This document shows positions 22,883-34,215 of a DNA stretch of 64,000 nt, piece by piece. Position numbers and translations under genes: made by a program. How positions within the stretch are numbered: the stretch's first letter is position 1; each line of letters opens with the position of its first letter. Under the pieces are notes generated by a model. The model was given only the letters and a program-made list of their open reading frames with translations, had not been told where the DNA came from and made no database searches. Source of the DNA: Coffea arabica (Eukaryota; Streptophyta; Magnoliopsida; Gentianales; Rubiaceae); NCBI RefSeq assembly GCF_036785885.1, contig NC_092317.1, positions 6,202,501 through 6,266,500 of the forward strand, in the 5' to 3' direction.

Positions 22883-23261
22883 ATTTCTGCTGCTTATTTT
22901 GTGATTTTGTGCTTTTCAAATGTATGCAACATCTCCTTGATTGGATTTCTTGAGATAACTATTGGACAATGGAAGTTAGAAATTTTTAGATATTAATCAG
23001 GAAAGGTAACAAAAATCACCAGCACTCAGAAAACGCCATTTATGCAAGAAATAAGTCAAAGTTTTCTGTCTAGTTTAATCAAAGCATAGTTATGGTATAA
23101 ACGTGAATATTAATCTACCTTTAATCGTATTAATTGCGTTAAAAGCTTCTAATGCGATGGCCCTCATTTCATATTTTTGCTAGTGGCATGGTTTTCTGTA
23201 ATCTTAAGCTAGCTATATCAGCGATAAGAGACTAAGGAGACATAATGGCCCTTCTGTTCTT
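22883..23261. other. AT-rich intergenic spacer
   Basis: Nothing recognisable. Confidence 0.4.
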
Positions 23262-24825
23262 TAACGAATTTGTTTACATCTTTCGTACTTAGTGATCCAA
23301 GCACGTATGATCAATGCATCAAGAAATGATTGCTCAAACCATGGCCACCTCTTATGCTTCAATTTTTTTTTTTCTTTTTCCTTATTTATCTTTCATTTTT
23401 GTATTCCTTCTTTGTTTTGGATTGTATTCCTTCTACTTAGAATTTTGGTTAGAAAGAGAAAGAAAAGAAAATTTTTTTTAAAAAAAGAACAAAGAATAGC
23501 ATATTTATGTAGATCTTTCTTTTGTATTCCTTTCTTTCTTTTTTTTTTTTCAAAAGAATCCCTCTCTTATGTAGATCTTCTTCCCAATTCCACCAAATAA
23601 ACATACTCTTATATCTGAATACTATATATGTGGGGTTTGGGACTGGGTTTATCAATTCCAATGACTTCTTGGATGATGTATTTTATATGCACACGAAGAT
23701 GAATACATAATACTTAGTTTATTTCATCAAAATGATGGTCAGGTGCGACAACAGTACTACAGGCCACACATCCAATTATAAACGTTTTTAGTTCTCAAGA
23801 ACAAGAAATTTTGCACCAAAGCATGCTGTTTGTCGAGAGAAGAAACTGTGCTGCACAAGACTAGACTTTAAGCAAAGATATGATGCTCCAGAAAATCATC
23901 TATGCAATCAGCAAAGTAGGAGCTAGGCTCTTCAAGTTTCAATGAATTAGTCCATAAACTATAGACAAGTAGGCACACATTGCTAAAAGGAATTTCTTAG
24001 TCGATTTAGCTATCAAAACCAGGTGATGAGTGCTGATTGGCGAGGGTGGTCTACATAGATTTAGGTTGGTATTATATAACCATATGAGATGAGAACCAAG
24101 TGCATGCATTTAGGTTACTTTTAGGTTTTAATGGATTTTTTTTCTTGACAATGACAATATGCTCATTTGCAGGTTTAAATGCATTTCATACGTGCATGCA
24201 TTTGCAGGTTTAAATGACAAAATATATAATTACATCACTCGATTCATCCTTTAAATATTCTATTGACGAGCATATACAATACGCACACAAAATACATATT
24301 AGGGTTGCAGAAGAAATTAAAATAGACATACGAATATCATTTACCTAAAAGAAAAATTATAGTAACAAACACTTGAAACCTTTCTTAGAGAAGCCATAGC
24401 TCACCAAGAAGCTTTGAAGTTTTTTGAGCCTGCATTGACTGACGTAATTATAGACAAAGCAGCAAGACAAAGCTTTATGCATAGCAAGCAACTTTTGAAT
24501 CTTTGAACCATAATCTCCAATTCTATCTTTCCTCCCGTTGCTGTAATCTGGGGGAGATCCTGGAACATGGCCCCTCCAGCCTCCAGCAGCTTCTCCTTTT
24601 CCACTTTGGATTAAGACAACATTACAAAGCCTTGAAATCAGGATGTCATGCCTTAATATCAGTAACTATTGGTTCTCATGATGGCAAAACTCTATTTTTT
24701 TTCTTCCCTACTTACCCCTTTAACGCATATTTTGATGCTGTAGTGGCTTATATTTGTCATAATTACGTTAATCAGTGGAAACTACAGATTGATGAAATGA
24801 TGTTAAACAAAGTTTAGTACAATTC
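23262..24825. repeat. Segmental duplication, copy 1
   Basis: Shares many blocks in the same order with 27790-30000: CTTAGTGATCCAAGCACGTA, the CAAACCATGGCCACC block, GTCGAGAGAAGAAACTGTGC, CTTCAAGTTTCAATGAATTA, the AGCTTTGAAG/TTTATGCATAGCA stretch, and ATGGCCCCTCCAGCC at 24567-24583. It ends with the CATAATTACG/AATCAGTGG block near 24760-24800. The blocks are separated by indels. A short minus-strand frame containing EAGGAMFQDLPQITATGGK (near 24515-24590) and a nearby segment reading LKKLQSFL before a GTGAGC donor-like site are partly kept in both copies. They may be old exons. No protein family is recognised. Confidence 0.75.
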
Positions 24826-25716
24826 AGCGGCTTATGAATCATTTTATCCAGTCAAAGCATTCTTCAGCAAATAAATATTCTATATGGCTTCTTAGTCTTA
24901 GTCATCACTACAGTCTTTTTTTTTTTTTGAAGAAAAAAACTGTTTCCACAAATGGGTGAAGTATATCCTCGTTTTCGACCAATAAATACTTAATTTTTTT
25001 AAGCTTAATTTGATGATAATTTGCCAATAAGTACTAGAGTCAATGCTTTTAGTAGCAATCTTGTCCTCTCCCCCCATGGTCTTAAAGGTTCATAAAACAA
25101 ACTAGCTGCGTTGTTAATTAATTTTGTCGACCCAAAAAGCAAAGAACAAAGTGTAACAAAAAATATTATTCCTATGTGTGTTGCATATACTTTTAATTGA
25201 AATTGTTGGAGCTTCCTTCCCAAATTTAGTTGTTATGAAAATCCCTAAAATTTGTGTATAAAAATGGTTTCTTTGCAACTGATCGATGACAAAATCTTAG
25301 TCATTCTCCTCAACACAAAGGTGAACATAACAATTTGACTGATCTACACTTCTGCATAACCAATTTATTTGCACTTGCCACAGATATAGCAAATGTTGAC
25401 AAAAGAATTTGTGTCTTATGTACCTTCCTAATTAAGTTACAATGTTTAGATTAGTTGGTATGTTAGTGTTTTAATGTGATTGATTGGGAACCAAGAATTC
25501 AATAAGTGTGGCGCTCTTTAGCCTATTAACTACTCATTGTCTGAGTCAAAAAAAGATGTTTCATTGGTACTTCAAAGAAATGAGATGTTTACTCAAATGT
25601 GTTTTTTTTGCTGCATTGTCGTTTAATACATGGTATCACAAATAAGCACAGGATAGGTTTGGAACACGTTTTCCAATGAAAACAAGGATGCTTCCCCATA
25701 GCTAAAACTCCATCAG
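24826..25716. other. AT-rich intergenic spacer
   Basis: No supported gene; short random frames only. Confidence 0.4.
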
Positions 25717-25871
25717 TGGCTGATGATAGCCTTCATATGGGTGCTGAAGTGGAGGAGGATACAGGAAGTGGCACCAGGTTGCAGCCTCTATCGAAGTTTG
25801 ATCCCTGCAGGAGACGTGGTGGCAGTGGCGATGATCCTCTTCTGTTTCAGCCTGCAAGATTTGTCAAATAA
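25717..25871 (+). other. Possible orphan terminal exon (unrecognised)
   Basis: After a CATCAG acceptor-like site, an open frame reads ADDSLHMGAEVEEDTGSG, then LQPLSKFDPCRRRGGSGDD, ending PARFVK and TAA at 25869-25871. The base composition is clearly richer in G+C than its surroundings and looks coding. No upstream exon was found, and the stretch to about 26190 resembles a 3' UTR. It could be a gene relic or the end of a gene I could not assemble. Confidence 0.25.
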
Positions 25872-26193
25872 ATTGGTTAAGCAGTCACTTGTATTCCATT
25901 GCCTGTGGAGCATGAAAATGTAGCTGTGACCACAGGGGATCATGTATTTTCATGAATGTTATGCTAGTTTCGACCTGATCTCTAGATTTAGTTGGTGAAT
26001 GTTTTTTACATTTGGCACAAAAGTTTGCTGTTCTGGTTAGCTTGTCTCATTCCTGGCATTTATGATGCAGAAAGCAGGGAAACCCCAATTTGAATATCTT
26101 AGGAATGGTAAGAAATGGTGAAGAATACTTTCAAAGATAACAAAGGAGAGATCAAGTATCAGGAAAGAAGAAGGGAATGTATAGGAGGAAAGG

Positions 26194-26537
26194 TGTTGGT
26201 TTTTTGGGGCATAAACTAAGAAACAACACCTTAGTGTTGCAAAAAAAGCTTATAAGAGACTTGTATTGAAGGTAGAAAATGAGCTTATATTCTACATTCA
26301 TCAACTCACTATTTATAGTGATTATATGAAACAAACTAGCAAAATATTCAACTAATAATTATCCTAAAAATCTCAACAAAATATAATCTTCTACTACTAG
26401 CAAATCTTATCTAAAATATTTGTTAACAAACCAACATGATCTTTGGTTAACAAATATCCTTATTTTTTAATAACTAAATTATTTTGATATCAAACAAAAT
26501 CTAGCAAAATATGTAGAAAAAGTTGCATATTCCAACA
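26194..26537 (-). repeat. 3' LTR of the copia-type element (minus-strand sense)
   Basis: 344 bp, nearly identical to the other LTR; the inner side has the purine-rich tract. Confidence 0.93.
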
Positions 26538-26784
26538 CTCCTCCTTGCCACTTTTGCTGCAAATTTTGAATTGTCTTCTCAAATCTTTGAATCTTGTTTT
26601 GGACGAGACTTTTGTAAGAAATTCTGCAATTGATGATTAGCCTTGCAATGAACTTCTTCCTTTGGATTTTTATGCAAGCTAAATATTAGTCTTGCAACAA
26701 GCCACTTCTTCTGTCTTCTCATGCCAAACTCCACATAAAAGATGATTTTTTTTTTTTATGTTTCCAAATAACCTTATCATAGGT

Positions 26785-27375
26785 TTAAATGAAACATCTT
26801 TTGACGATATTTGAACCTATACAGAAAATATGAAATTCTGCATGGTTCTTCATTTTGTCATCACCATCAAAATCTGTAGACTCAAAAACAGAAATGTTAT
26901 AATCTTGATAAATATCAGGAATCAATTTGATACTTCCTGACTTATCAATGATCTCCTCCTGAATTTTTTCAGGATCTGAATTCTTGATTTCATCATCATA
27001 TTCCACTTTAGAATTGTCAAAATCCGACCAATTCATAGTGAAACTTCTCCTTTTTATTTTAATTGAGAATAATTTATTCTCAATCAAATCATTAGCCATT
27101 ATCTTTGTGAAAACGACATCAAAAACTGATATGTGAATGCTGGCCTTGGATGTCTGTCTAATTGCAACTCTGTGGTCTCTAATTTGTGTATCCATCAGCT
27201 CTTCAAATGCTGGTGAAACAAAATTCGTCTCCACCATATCCCGTAGATCATTGACTACCAAATAAGTCCAAAATTTTATGGCCCAAATTTGGTAAGTTTC
27301 ACCACTAAAAGTTGAAACATTTGACAAAAAGTTCTTTCCTGTCATGGCTTTGAACTTATAAAGGATCCTCACCAA
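26785..27375 (-). other. gag-like region of the copia-type element
   Basis: A frame of 196 residues. Its start contains FSGETYQIWAIKFWTYL, the usual opening of copia Gag polyproteins (DUF4219/UBN2 type). The rest is weakly similar to Gag, and no zinc knuckle is seen. Part of the mobile element, not a host gene. Confidence 0.75.
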
Positions 27376-27435
27376 TGCATCACTCTCAAAAAAAGAAGAC
27401 TCAGGCCCTTAAGATATAGGCTCTTGATACCACTT

Positions 27436-27779
27436 TGTTGGTTTTTTGGGGCATAAACTAAGAAACAACACCTTAGTGTTGCAAAAAAAGCTTATAAGAG
27501 ACTTGTATTGAAGGTAGAAAATGAGCTTATATTCTACATTCATCAACTCACTATTTATAGTGATTATATGAAACAAACTATCAAAATATTCAACTAATAA
27601 TTATCCTAAAAATCTCAACAAAATATAATCTTCTACTACTAGCAAATCTTATCTAAAATATTTGTTAACAAACCAACATGATCTTTGGTTAACAAATATC
27701 CTTATTTTTTAATAACTAAATTATTTTGATATCAAACAAAATCTAGCAAAATATGTAGAAAAAGTTGCATATTCCAACA
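27436..27779 (-). repeat. 5' LTR of the copia-type element (minus-strand sense)
   Basis: 344 bp, TG...CA ends, next to the primer site on its inner side. Confidence 0.93.
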
Positions 27780-27789
27780 AAAGGTCTTT

Positions 27790-30000
27790 AGCCCAATTGT
27801 TTACAAGTCACATCTTCGGTACTTAGTGATCCAAGCACGTATGGCTAAGAAATGATTGTTCAAACCATGGCCACCGCTATGCCTGAATATTGTTTCTTCC
27901 TTTTTCCTTCTCTAGCTATCTTTCCTTTTGCTTTCCTTCTTCGATTTTTTTACTATATTTCTTCCATCTAGAATTTTTGGGTAGAAACCGAAAGACAAGA
28001 CAAAGAAAAGAAAAACATAGAGTACCATATTATAATTTGAAAAAGGAAAAAAATGGAAGGAAATTGAATAAACCCTAAATTTGCACATATAACTCGGGGA
28101 AATCTAGTCCCTCTTCACCCAAAAAGTAAACAAAAAAAAATCTATCAATTATTATTCATTTTTCTTCTATCAAATAAATTAAATCCCCTCTTTATCTTTT
28201 ATAATTTCCAATTCCACCAATTTAATACTCTTTTTTTTTGTGGCAATTTAACATACTCTTTTATGTTAATAGTACTATATGTTTGGGGTTTGGATATGGG
28301 TTTATCAATTCACACAAAGATGATGAATAAATCATACTGATTCAATTCATCAACATGATACCAAGGAACAACAACAGTCCAAACATAGCATTATAAACTT
28401 TTTCTACTCCTCAAGAACAAGAATTTTTGGTGCCGTAAAGTGCTGTTTGTCGAGAGAAGAAACTGTGCTGCACAAGACTCTAAACAAAGGTGCTCTAAAA
28501 ATCATGCATTCATTTGACAAAGTAAGAGGGCTCTTCAAGTTTCAATGAATTAATCCCTAAACTATGCAAAAGCAGACACACATTGCCAAAAAAGAATTTC
28601 TCAGTAGATGCAGCTATCAAAACTATGAGATGGGTGCGGCCGGCACCTACATTTAGGTTACTAGCTATGTTATATATGAGATGTGAACCTGGCGTGTTTA
28701 GATTTGCTTTGGCATTTTCTGTAATGGATTAATCTTTTTAACGCTAACGATAAATAGATTGACGAGTTCGAATGCATGTGTTATGTGTATGAAACTTTAG
28801 TACAAACTATATGATAAGATGATAAACTACTAAAATTCACAGCGAACTGTGCACATACATGACTCATTTCATCTAAATAGCCTGATCAACATTTTATTTT
28901 TTTTCTCCTTTTTTAAGCCTGATAATGACCAGCATCTATATTAGGCAAAATACATAACAAGAGGGTAAAAGAAATTTAAAAAGAAATATGATTATCATTA
29001 CCTATACAACATTATGGGCAATATTATCCACCGGAACCAGAGATTGAGGTTTTTGGAGGCAAGATTAGTGAAGGTGTACATTTAATAAGATACTCTTATA
29101 TGTAGTAAAAGTTTGGGGGAAAACTCTAGAAATTTTCAAAGTTTTTAAGGGGACACTAAATGATTTAGTAAATTTTTTTTGTTGGGGGGGGGGGGGGGGA
29201 TCAAAATCTAATTTCTTTATTAGGATATAAGTGAGAATTTTAATTGTTTTAAAGGGCTATAATAGGATTGTCAAAAGCCTTAGGGGGAAGGGGTGACAGC
29301 AACAATCCCTCCTTGTCCTCCTAGTTGATTTGTAATGGTATTCTAAAATTGTTATTCACGCTCTTATATAGTAACTTTTCAACTTTTCAAAAAAGAAAAA
29401 AAAGAGTGACGAGAGAGAGGAGCATGAATAACAATTTCCTTTTGGAAATACAACTAACATTTTTGGAGATTATAGTGTCAAACACTTTAGACCAAGTTAG
29501 ACATAGATAGCTCACCAAGAAGCTTTGAAGTTTCTTGAGCTTATCCTGCATTGATTGAATTAATTAGAAGACAAAGTAGCAAACCAAAGCTTTATGCATA
29601 GCACATAGCTTTTGAATCTTTGAACCATAATGACTAGATGATAAAAAAAAAACAAAAAACCTCAACCTCGATTGCTGTGAACATAATCTCCAATTCTATC
29701 TTTCCTCCCGTTGCTGTAATCTGCGGCAGATCCTCAAACATGGCCCCTCCAGCCTCCAGCACCTTCCCCCTTTTTCACTTTGCACTATTAAGAAAACATT
29801 AGAAAGCCTTGAAATGAGGAAACATAAGATGCCATGCCATAATATCTCAAACTATTGGATCTCCTGATGGCAAAACGTACTCTCTTAACCCCTTTATCTA
29901 ATAGTACACATTTTGATGCTCTAGTGGCTTGTATTTGTCATAATTACGTCAATCAGTGGCAACTATAAATTGATGAAATGATGTTAACTAGCTAGTAGTA
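27790..30000. repeat. Segmental duplication, copy 2
   Basis: Diverged second copy of 23262-24825, in the same orientation and about 4.5 kb away. It is longer because of extra AT-rich DNA in the middle (including a G-run near 29184-29199). It also has a stretch of about 58 bp near 29630-29690 that is missing in copy 1 between short CATAAT repeats. The minus-strand frame in copy 2 reads EAGGAMFEDLPQITATGGK, one residue different from copy 1. Confidence 0.75.
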
Positions 30001-31780
30001 CTACTATATTCTCTGAGTTTAAATGCAATTCAATATATAGCAAACATCTCTAGCATTGGTTGGTGGTATCTTTAAGAATAATGAAACTTGCACTTGATGA
30101 TCAATTGAGCTAATTTATTCATTTGCTTTGTGGGATGGTGATCAAGTAGAGGGGAATCACAATGTTACAAGATAATTGTGCAGGCCATAACAAAAGAATG
30201 GATAGGCCGATCCAGTGGTGGAATTTTAATATTGGAAAAAGAACTGGCACATCATTTTACCTTCAAACATGATTTTTTTTTTTCTTTGAGTATTATTGAG
30301 TCCCTAGCTATCTCCTTGATTTTTAACATATAGGGCTAACTTTGAGATAAAAGGATTAAAAACAAAAAGGATATTCCATCTCCTAGACATTTGTTTGTTA
30401 TATCCTCGAGCAAACATGAGGGAAAGGCGGCTTTGGATTTCTTCACAACCTGATTCCATTCCCCTGGCTAGGTTGTGCTCAAGATGCTGTTTTCCTAATG
30501 CTGAATATTGTCTCATGTTCTCAGGTTGGATCATTTGTGTTGTGTTGTGGACAGAGGATGACATTCTGGCTAATTTTTAACTATTTAATGAACAGGGCAA
30601 TGCTTAAAAAATATGGCAGGCCAAACTTTGGAGCAATATAAAACCTGTCAGGCAAAGATTTGTGATTGAGTTTGCTTTTGGTTGGGGACTACAATGATTC
30701 AAAGCTTTAGTAAAATGTTGTTCTTGGGATTCTCATACACGTTACTTTGATCAACTTAGACCAAACTTATGCACCAAAATCAATGATTGGAACATCTAAT
30801 ACCTTTGGATCGGATGCTGAAATTTCACAGGTATGACGTTTTTTAATAGGCTGTTTGTCAGAAAAGCAACCTCACAATCAAAATAAAGATGTAAAAGAGT
30901 ACACTTCAATGAATTAAGGATGGAAAACCAGACAGCTGGAATTGATAATACCACAAAAATGTCAAAAGTGAAATCCTGTCACAAGACTGGGAATTGGGAA
31001 ATGCTTAAACTCAAAAAACAGGAAGAGACGATGAATTAATATAGGAAAAAGAATTGAGAATATGTGAAAGCAGAGGAAGATCTCTGATATTTCCAGCAAA
31101 TATGGTTTTTGTTTGTCCAAGAATCTGCTAAGCAATCAAAAAGTATACAGGTTTACCGTGCCAGAAGCAGAGGAAAATTATGCAATACCTATGCTAAGAC
31201 GACCTTAAAAGTTCTTCAAAGGAGTATGATGAAACCAGGACACCTATCATTGAACATTAGAGCATTGCCCGTCAAGAAATTTGTCGAAGAACAAATTCAT
31301 CATAAGACCGCTAGACATAAATAACAGGATTTATTTCAACATAATCTGAAACTTCTTCACTGAAGTAAAGAAAGCATTGGCTATTAGTATATATTACTTA
31401 CTTGAGCTGAAATGGTCCACTGTTGATCAGATACAACAATCAGTGAAGAAGAAAGTTGGAAATAGATGTATAAACTTAGAAAGATTAACTAAGAATAGAG
31501 TAAGAAACCAACTCATGAATCTTTTCTACATTTAGGCAAGTAATATATAGTTTCCATTCCACCCCAAAACTAAAAATTACAGCAAACACAGTTTCTTGAC
31601 ATTCTATAACTACAAAAACAGGGAAAGACCATGTTAAGAAACATCCAAGGCAACTAAACCTCAATGTTCATGGCAGAGTTCTGGATGATCCTTAATTTCC
31701 TCCTCTACCAAAGAACGAAAAGACTGAAAAGAAAAACTACTATCTAAGCAGCTTGCATCAGTGGAACTTCCGGTGGATGT
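30001..31780. other. Intergenic spacer, no supported gene
   Basis: Short frames on both strands (for example minus 30304-30564) have no recognisable domain. The right end, from about 31600, should be the 3' UTR of the minus-strand MIZ1-like gene. Confidence 0.4.
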
Positions 31781-32611
31781 TTAGACTCTAAGCAAGTAAA
31801 TACTGAGTTCAGGAGCTCCATTGCTATCAGGATTCATCATGTAAAATGCCTCCGAATCTCTAGAACCAACAACTCTCTCGAACTTAGCTCTCATGTACAT
31901 CAGTTCTCCATCAGACTCCGCAGCATCATCTGCATTTCCAGGCAGAACTCCTGCTCCCATCGAAATGGGCTCCACGGCCTTCAATATATTCCATTCTTTT
32001 GGTCCACAGTCCCTCCTTGTAGCAAAGCCACACCTCTTTCCATTGCAGTAAGTCCTCCATCGAGGCTCTTCTAGTAGTCTTGTGCTCTTCTTTTCTTCCT
32101 TGTCACATTCCAATGCAATCCGAGCCAAACCAGAAGCCATTTCACGAACCAATCCAGTTATAGGTGTAGCAAGCTCAATCAAGAAGACTGGTTGTGAATT
32201 GGGATCCTTCTGGAATGCAAAATGTACGTGTCCTCTTCTGTTGCCAAAGAGTGTTCCCACCACTCTAGTGCCAAGACCTTGCTGAAAATGCGCCCTGTGT
32301 CGACCAAAAGCCGTCAGAACAGAGCGCAGCCTAGAAACTGCTATTGCTTGCAGTTTCTTCCTTGTAGCATTAGCAGAAGTAGCTGCTGATTCTTGCACCT
32401 GTTTATCATCTTCCCTTTTCACCTGCTCTAGAAGGTTCTTTGAAGAATTTGAGTCTACAGGCACCTTATCCTTCTCCCCTCTTACTTCTTCAATAGCTTT
32501 GGAGCAGGACTTGGTTGAAACCTCTTCATCTTCATTACTGACCTTGGTTGTCCAGTGAAACTGCCTCTTGGAAGCAGGGTCCTGGATATTCTTTGCCATG
32601 ATTGTCTTCAT
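31781..32611 (-). CDS. MIZU-KUSSEI 1-like protein (DUF617)
   Basis: Single exon, 276 residues, ATG at 32611 and stop at 31781-31783. Residues 1-90 are a polar, charged leader. From about residue 95 to the end is the DUF617/MIZ1 domain, with the block RVVGTLFGNRRGHVHFAFQ, then PVFLIELATPITGLVREM, EEPRWRTYCNGKRCGFA and the C-terminal YMRAKFERVVGSRDSEAFY ... LSIYLLRV. These are family landmarks. The founding member MIZ1 is needed for root hydrotropism and associates with the endoplasmic reticulum; most paralogues are uncharacterised. Lack of introns and length are normal for the family. It is followed upstream on the same strand by NC2-beta. Another ATG 12 bases downstream (MKTIM) could also be used. 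Confidence 0.93.
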   Translation of the reverse strand: MKTIMAKNIQDPASKRQFHWTTKVSNEDEEVSTKSCSKAIEEVRGEKDKVPVDSNSSKNLLEQVKREDDKQVQESAATSANATRKKLQAIAVSRLRSVLTAFGRHRAHFQQGLGTRVVGTLFGNRRGHVHFAFQKDPNSQPVFLIELATPITGLVREMASGLARIALECDKEEKKSTRLLEEPRWRTYCNGKRCGFATRRDCGPKEWNILKAVEPISMGAGVLPGNADDAAESDGELMYMRAKFERVVGSRDSEAFYMMNPDSNGAPELSIYLLRV

Positions 32612-34215
32612 CTGAGAGAGGAAATACTAAGGGCAAGACAAATCCTTTAAGAATGAGTTAGTGGGAATGGAAAGAGAATGAGAGAGAAAATATTCCAATT
32701 TGTTCCTTTTTTCCTGTGGATTTGTAATTTCTTTCTTTATTTCCTTTCTCTTTTGTTTGTACTGCTTTTGGTATAGAGCATATCTAAGAATCCTGACAAA
32801 GAGAGCATAAGCTACCCCACAGCAATAGGAGAGAAAAGCACAAAGATTTTTGAAATAAAGAAAAGAATCTGGGGAGACATTGGTTGTGTTACTTCACTTT
32901 CTTGTGGGGTAGATAGTGAAAGGAGTTTTGCTCTGCTGACTCTTCTTTTGACTTCAATCTCAATACAGCGAAATTGGAGTGCTCACAAATACCAGCAAAA
33001 AGAACCAAAACAAAAGAGACATCGCCATTCACACTGAACTGTCCAACACGTACCAGAATGATGTTTGGTTCCAGTAAACTGAGAAAACATCCAGATTCTC
33101 CTAAGGTCTGCACCAGACATGATATCCCCAAAAGACTGGTAGTGCTCAGTTATCGGCAATATAATTCACTCGGTGACGTAATGTTTAGGTTAGGCGTTCA
33201 GATTCCCGCATAGAACTTCATGAGTTGTGCCCATTTCACCAACCACAAACTTTACCTTCCTGGGGATCATCACTCTAGTGGATCCCTTCAATCAATGTCT
33301 AGGCTTGCACACGACAGAAGTAAATACACGCATGCACCAGGTGATAAATCGCAGAAAACATAAATTCAAGATATCAAAGGGTCCATTTGATTGCGTAGTT
33401 CAACAAAGAATCTGAAGCTTAAGAGAGATTCATTTGATTTACGGCTTAAAGAAAACCTGAATTTGATGCGTAGCTTGGTGGCCGATGGCCAGTTTCTTGC
33501 CTTAGTGCAGGAGTTGAGAGAGCACTTCCTAAGTATTGCATCTCAAAGTATGCAAAACAAGCACAACAAAAAGATGGAAAGGGAAAAGAAAGCATAGCCA
33601 GGTGAATAAAAAATAAAAAAAAAACGCAGTTACTACTAGTTAGCATCCTCCCAAGTAACACAGACCGCCATTTTAAGCATCCCAAGTAGGACCTATTCTA
33701 GTGGCCTCGGAGCACCATGTAAAGCTGGAAAACCCACTCCGGAGAATGATCAAATGATTACTTGGCCACCATAGAATTTAGCAACTCATCAACTCAATTC
33801 AGAGGGCGCATTTTATACTGTAAACTATAACGTTATCCTTCCCAATGGCTAGTCGTCCACTACAGACTAGGCCATGGCTTTCCATGGAAAAGGTGCAGTG
33901 CTGCAACTTCAATCCTCATTCACTAAAGCTCCTCCTTGGATTAAATGGGATACTAAGCAAGAGAAGCACACCGCCTGACTGCACTAACTGAGCTAAATAT
34001 GAAACACACACACACACAGACAGGACGGCAAATTTTAACTGACTAATTAGTAATTACACAGTATATAAACATAATCCGTACGGTACAATTCTAACTCGGA
34101 ACAGTATAAAATGTCCACTACCAAAAGCTTTTTGTACATCAGATAGGAAAGAGAAGCACTAATTAACCAGTCCAGATGCTTGCCTACAGGTTCGTTATAA
34201 TGGAGGTCCTACAAG
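32612..34215. other. Intergenic: MIZ1-like promoter and NC2-beta 3' UTR
   Basis: No gene is supported. The CT/T-rich stretch at 32660-32760 is the likely MIZ1-like leader/promoter (minus). The DNA nearest 34215 is the NC2-beta 3' UTR. A short CA run lies near 34005-34018. Confidence 0.45.

Larger units (their letters stand above)
26189..27784 (-). mobile_element. Young non-autonomous Ty1/copia-type LTR retrotransposon
   Basis: Two 344-bp direct repeats (26194-26537 and 27436-27779) start TGTTGG and end CCAACA. They are flanked by the 5-bp target duplication AAAGG (26189-26193 and 27780-27784). Reading the minus strand, the 5' LTR is followed at once by a primer site AGTGGTATCAAGAGCC, matching initiator-tRNA-Met priming used by many copia elements. 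A gag-like frame follows (27375 down to 26785). A purine-rich tract GTGGCAAGGAGGAG lies next to the 3' LTR. No protease, integrase or reverse transcriptase region is present, so it must rely on another element. The LTRs look almost identical, so insertion was recent. It landed beside copy 2 of the segmental duplication. Confidence 0.95.

Noticed and set aside
24503-24817. Plus-strand frame of 104 residues in duplication copy 1
   Set aside because: Not kept open in copy 2; the frame that is kept lies on the other strand.
30304-30564. Minus-strand frame of 86 residues in the spacer
   Set aside because: No domain, no splice context, no repeat relation; probably chance.
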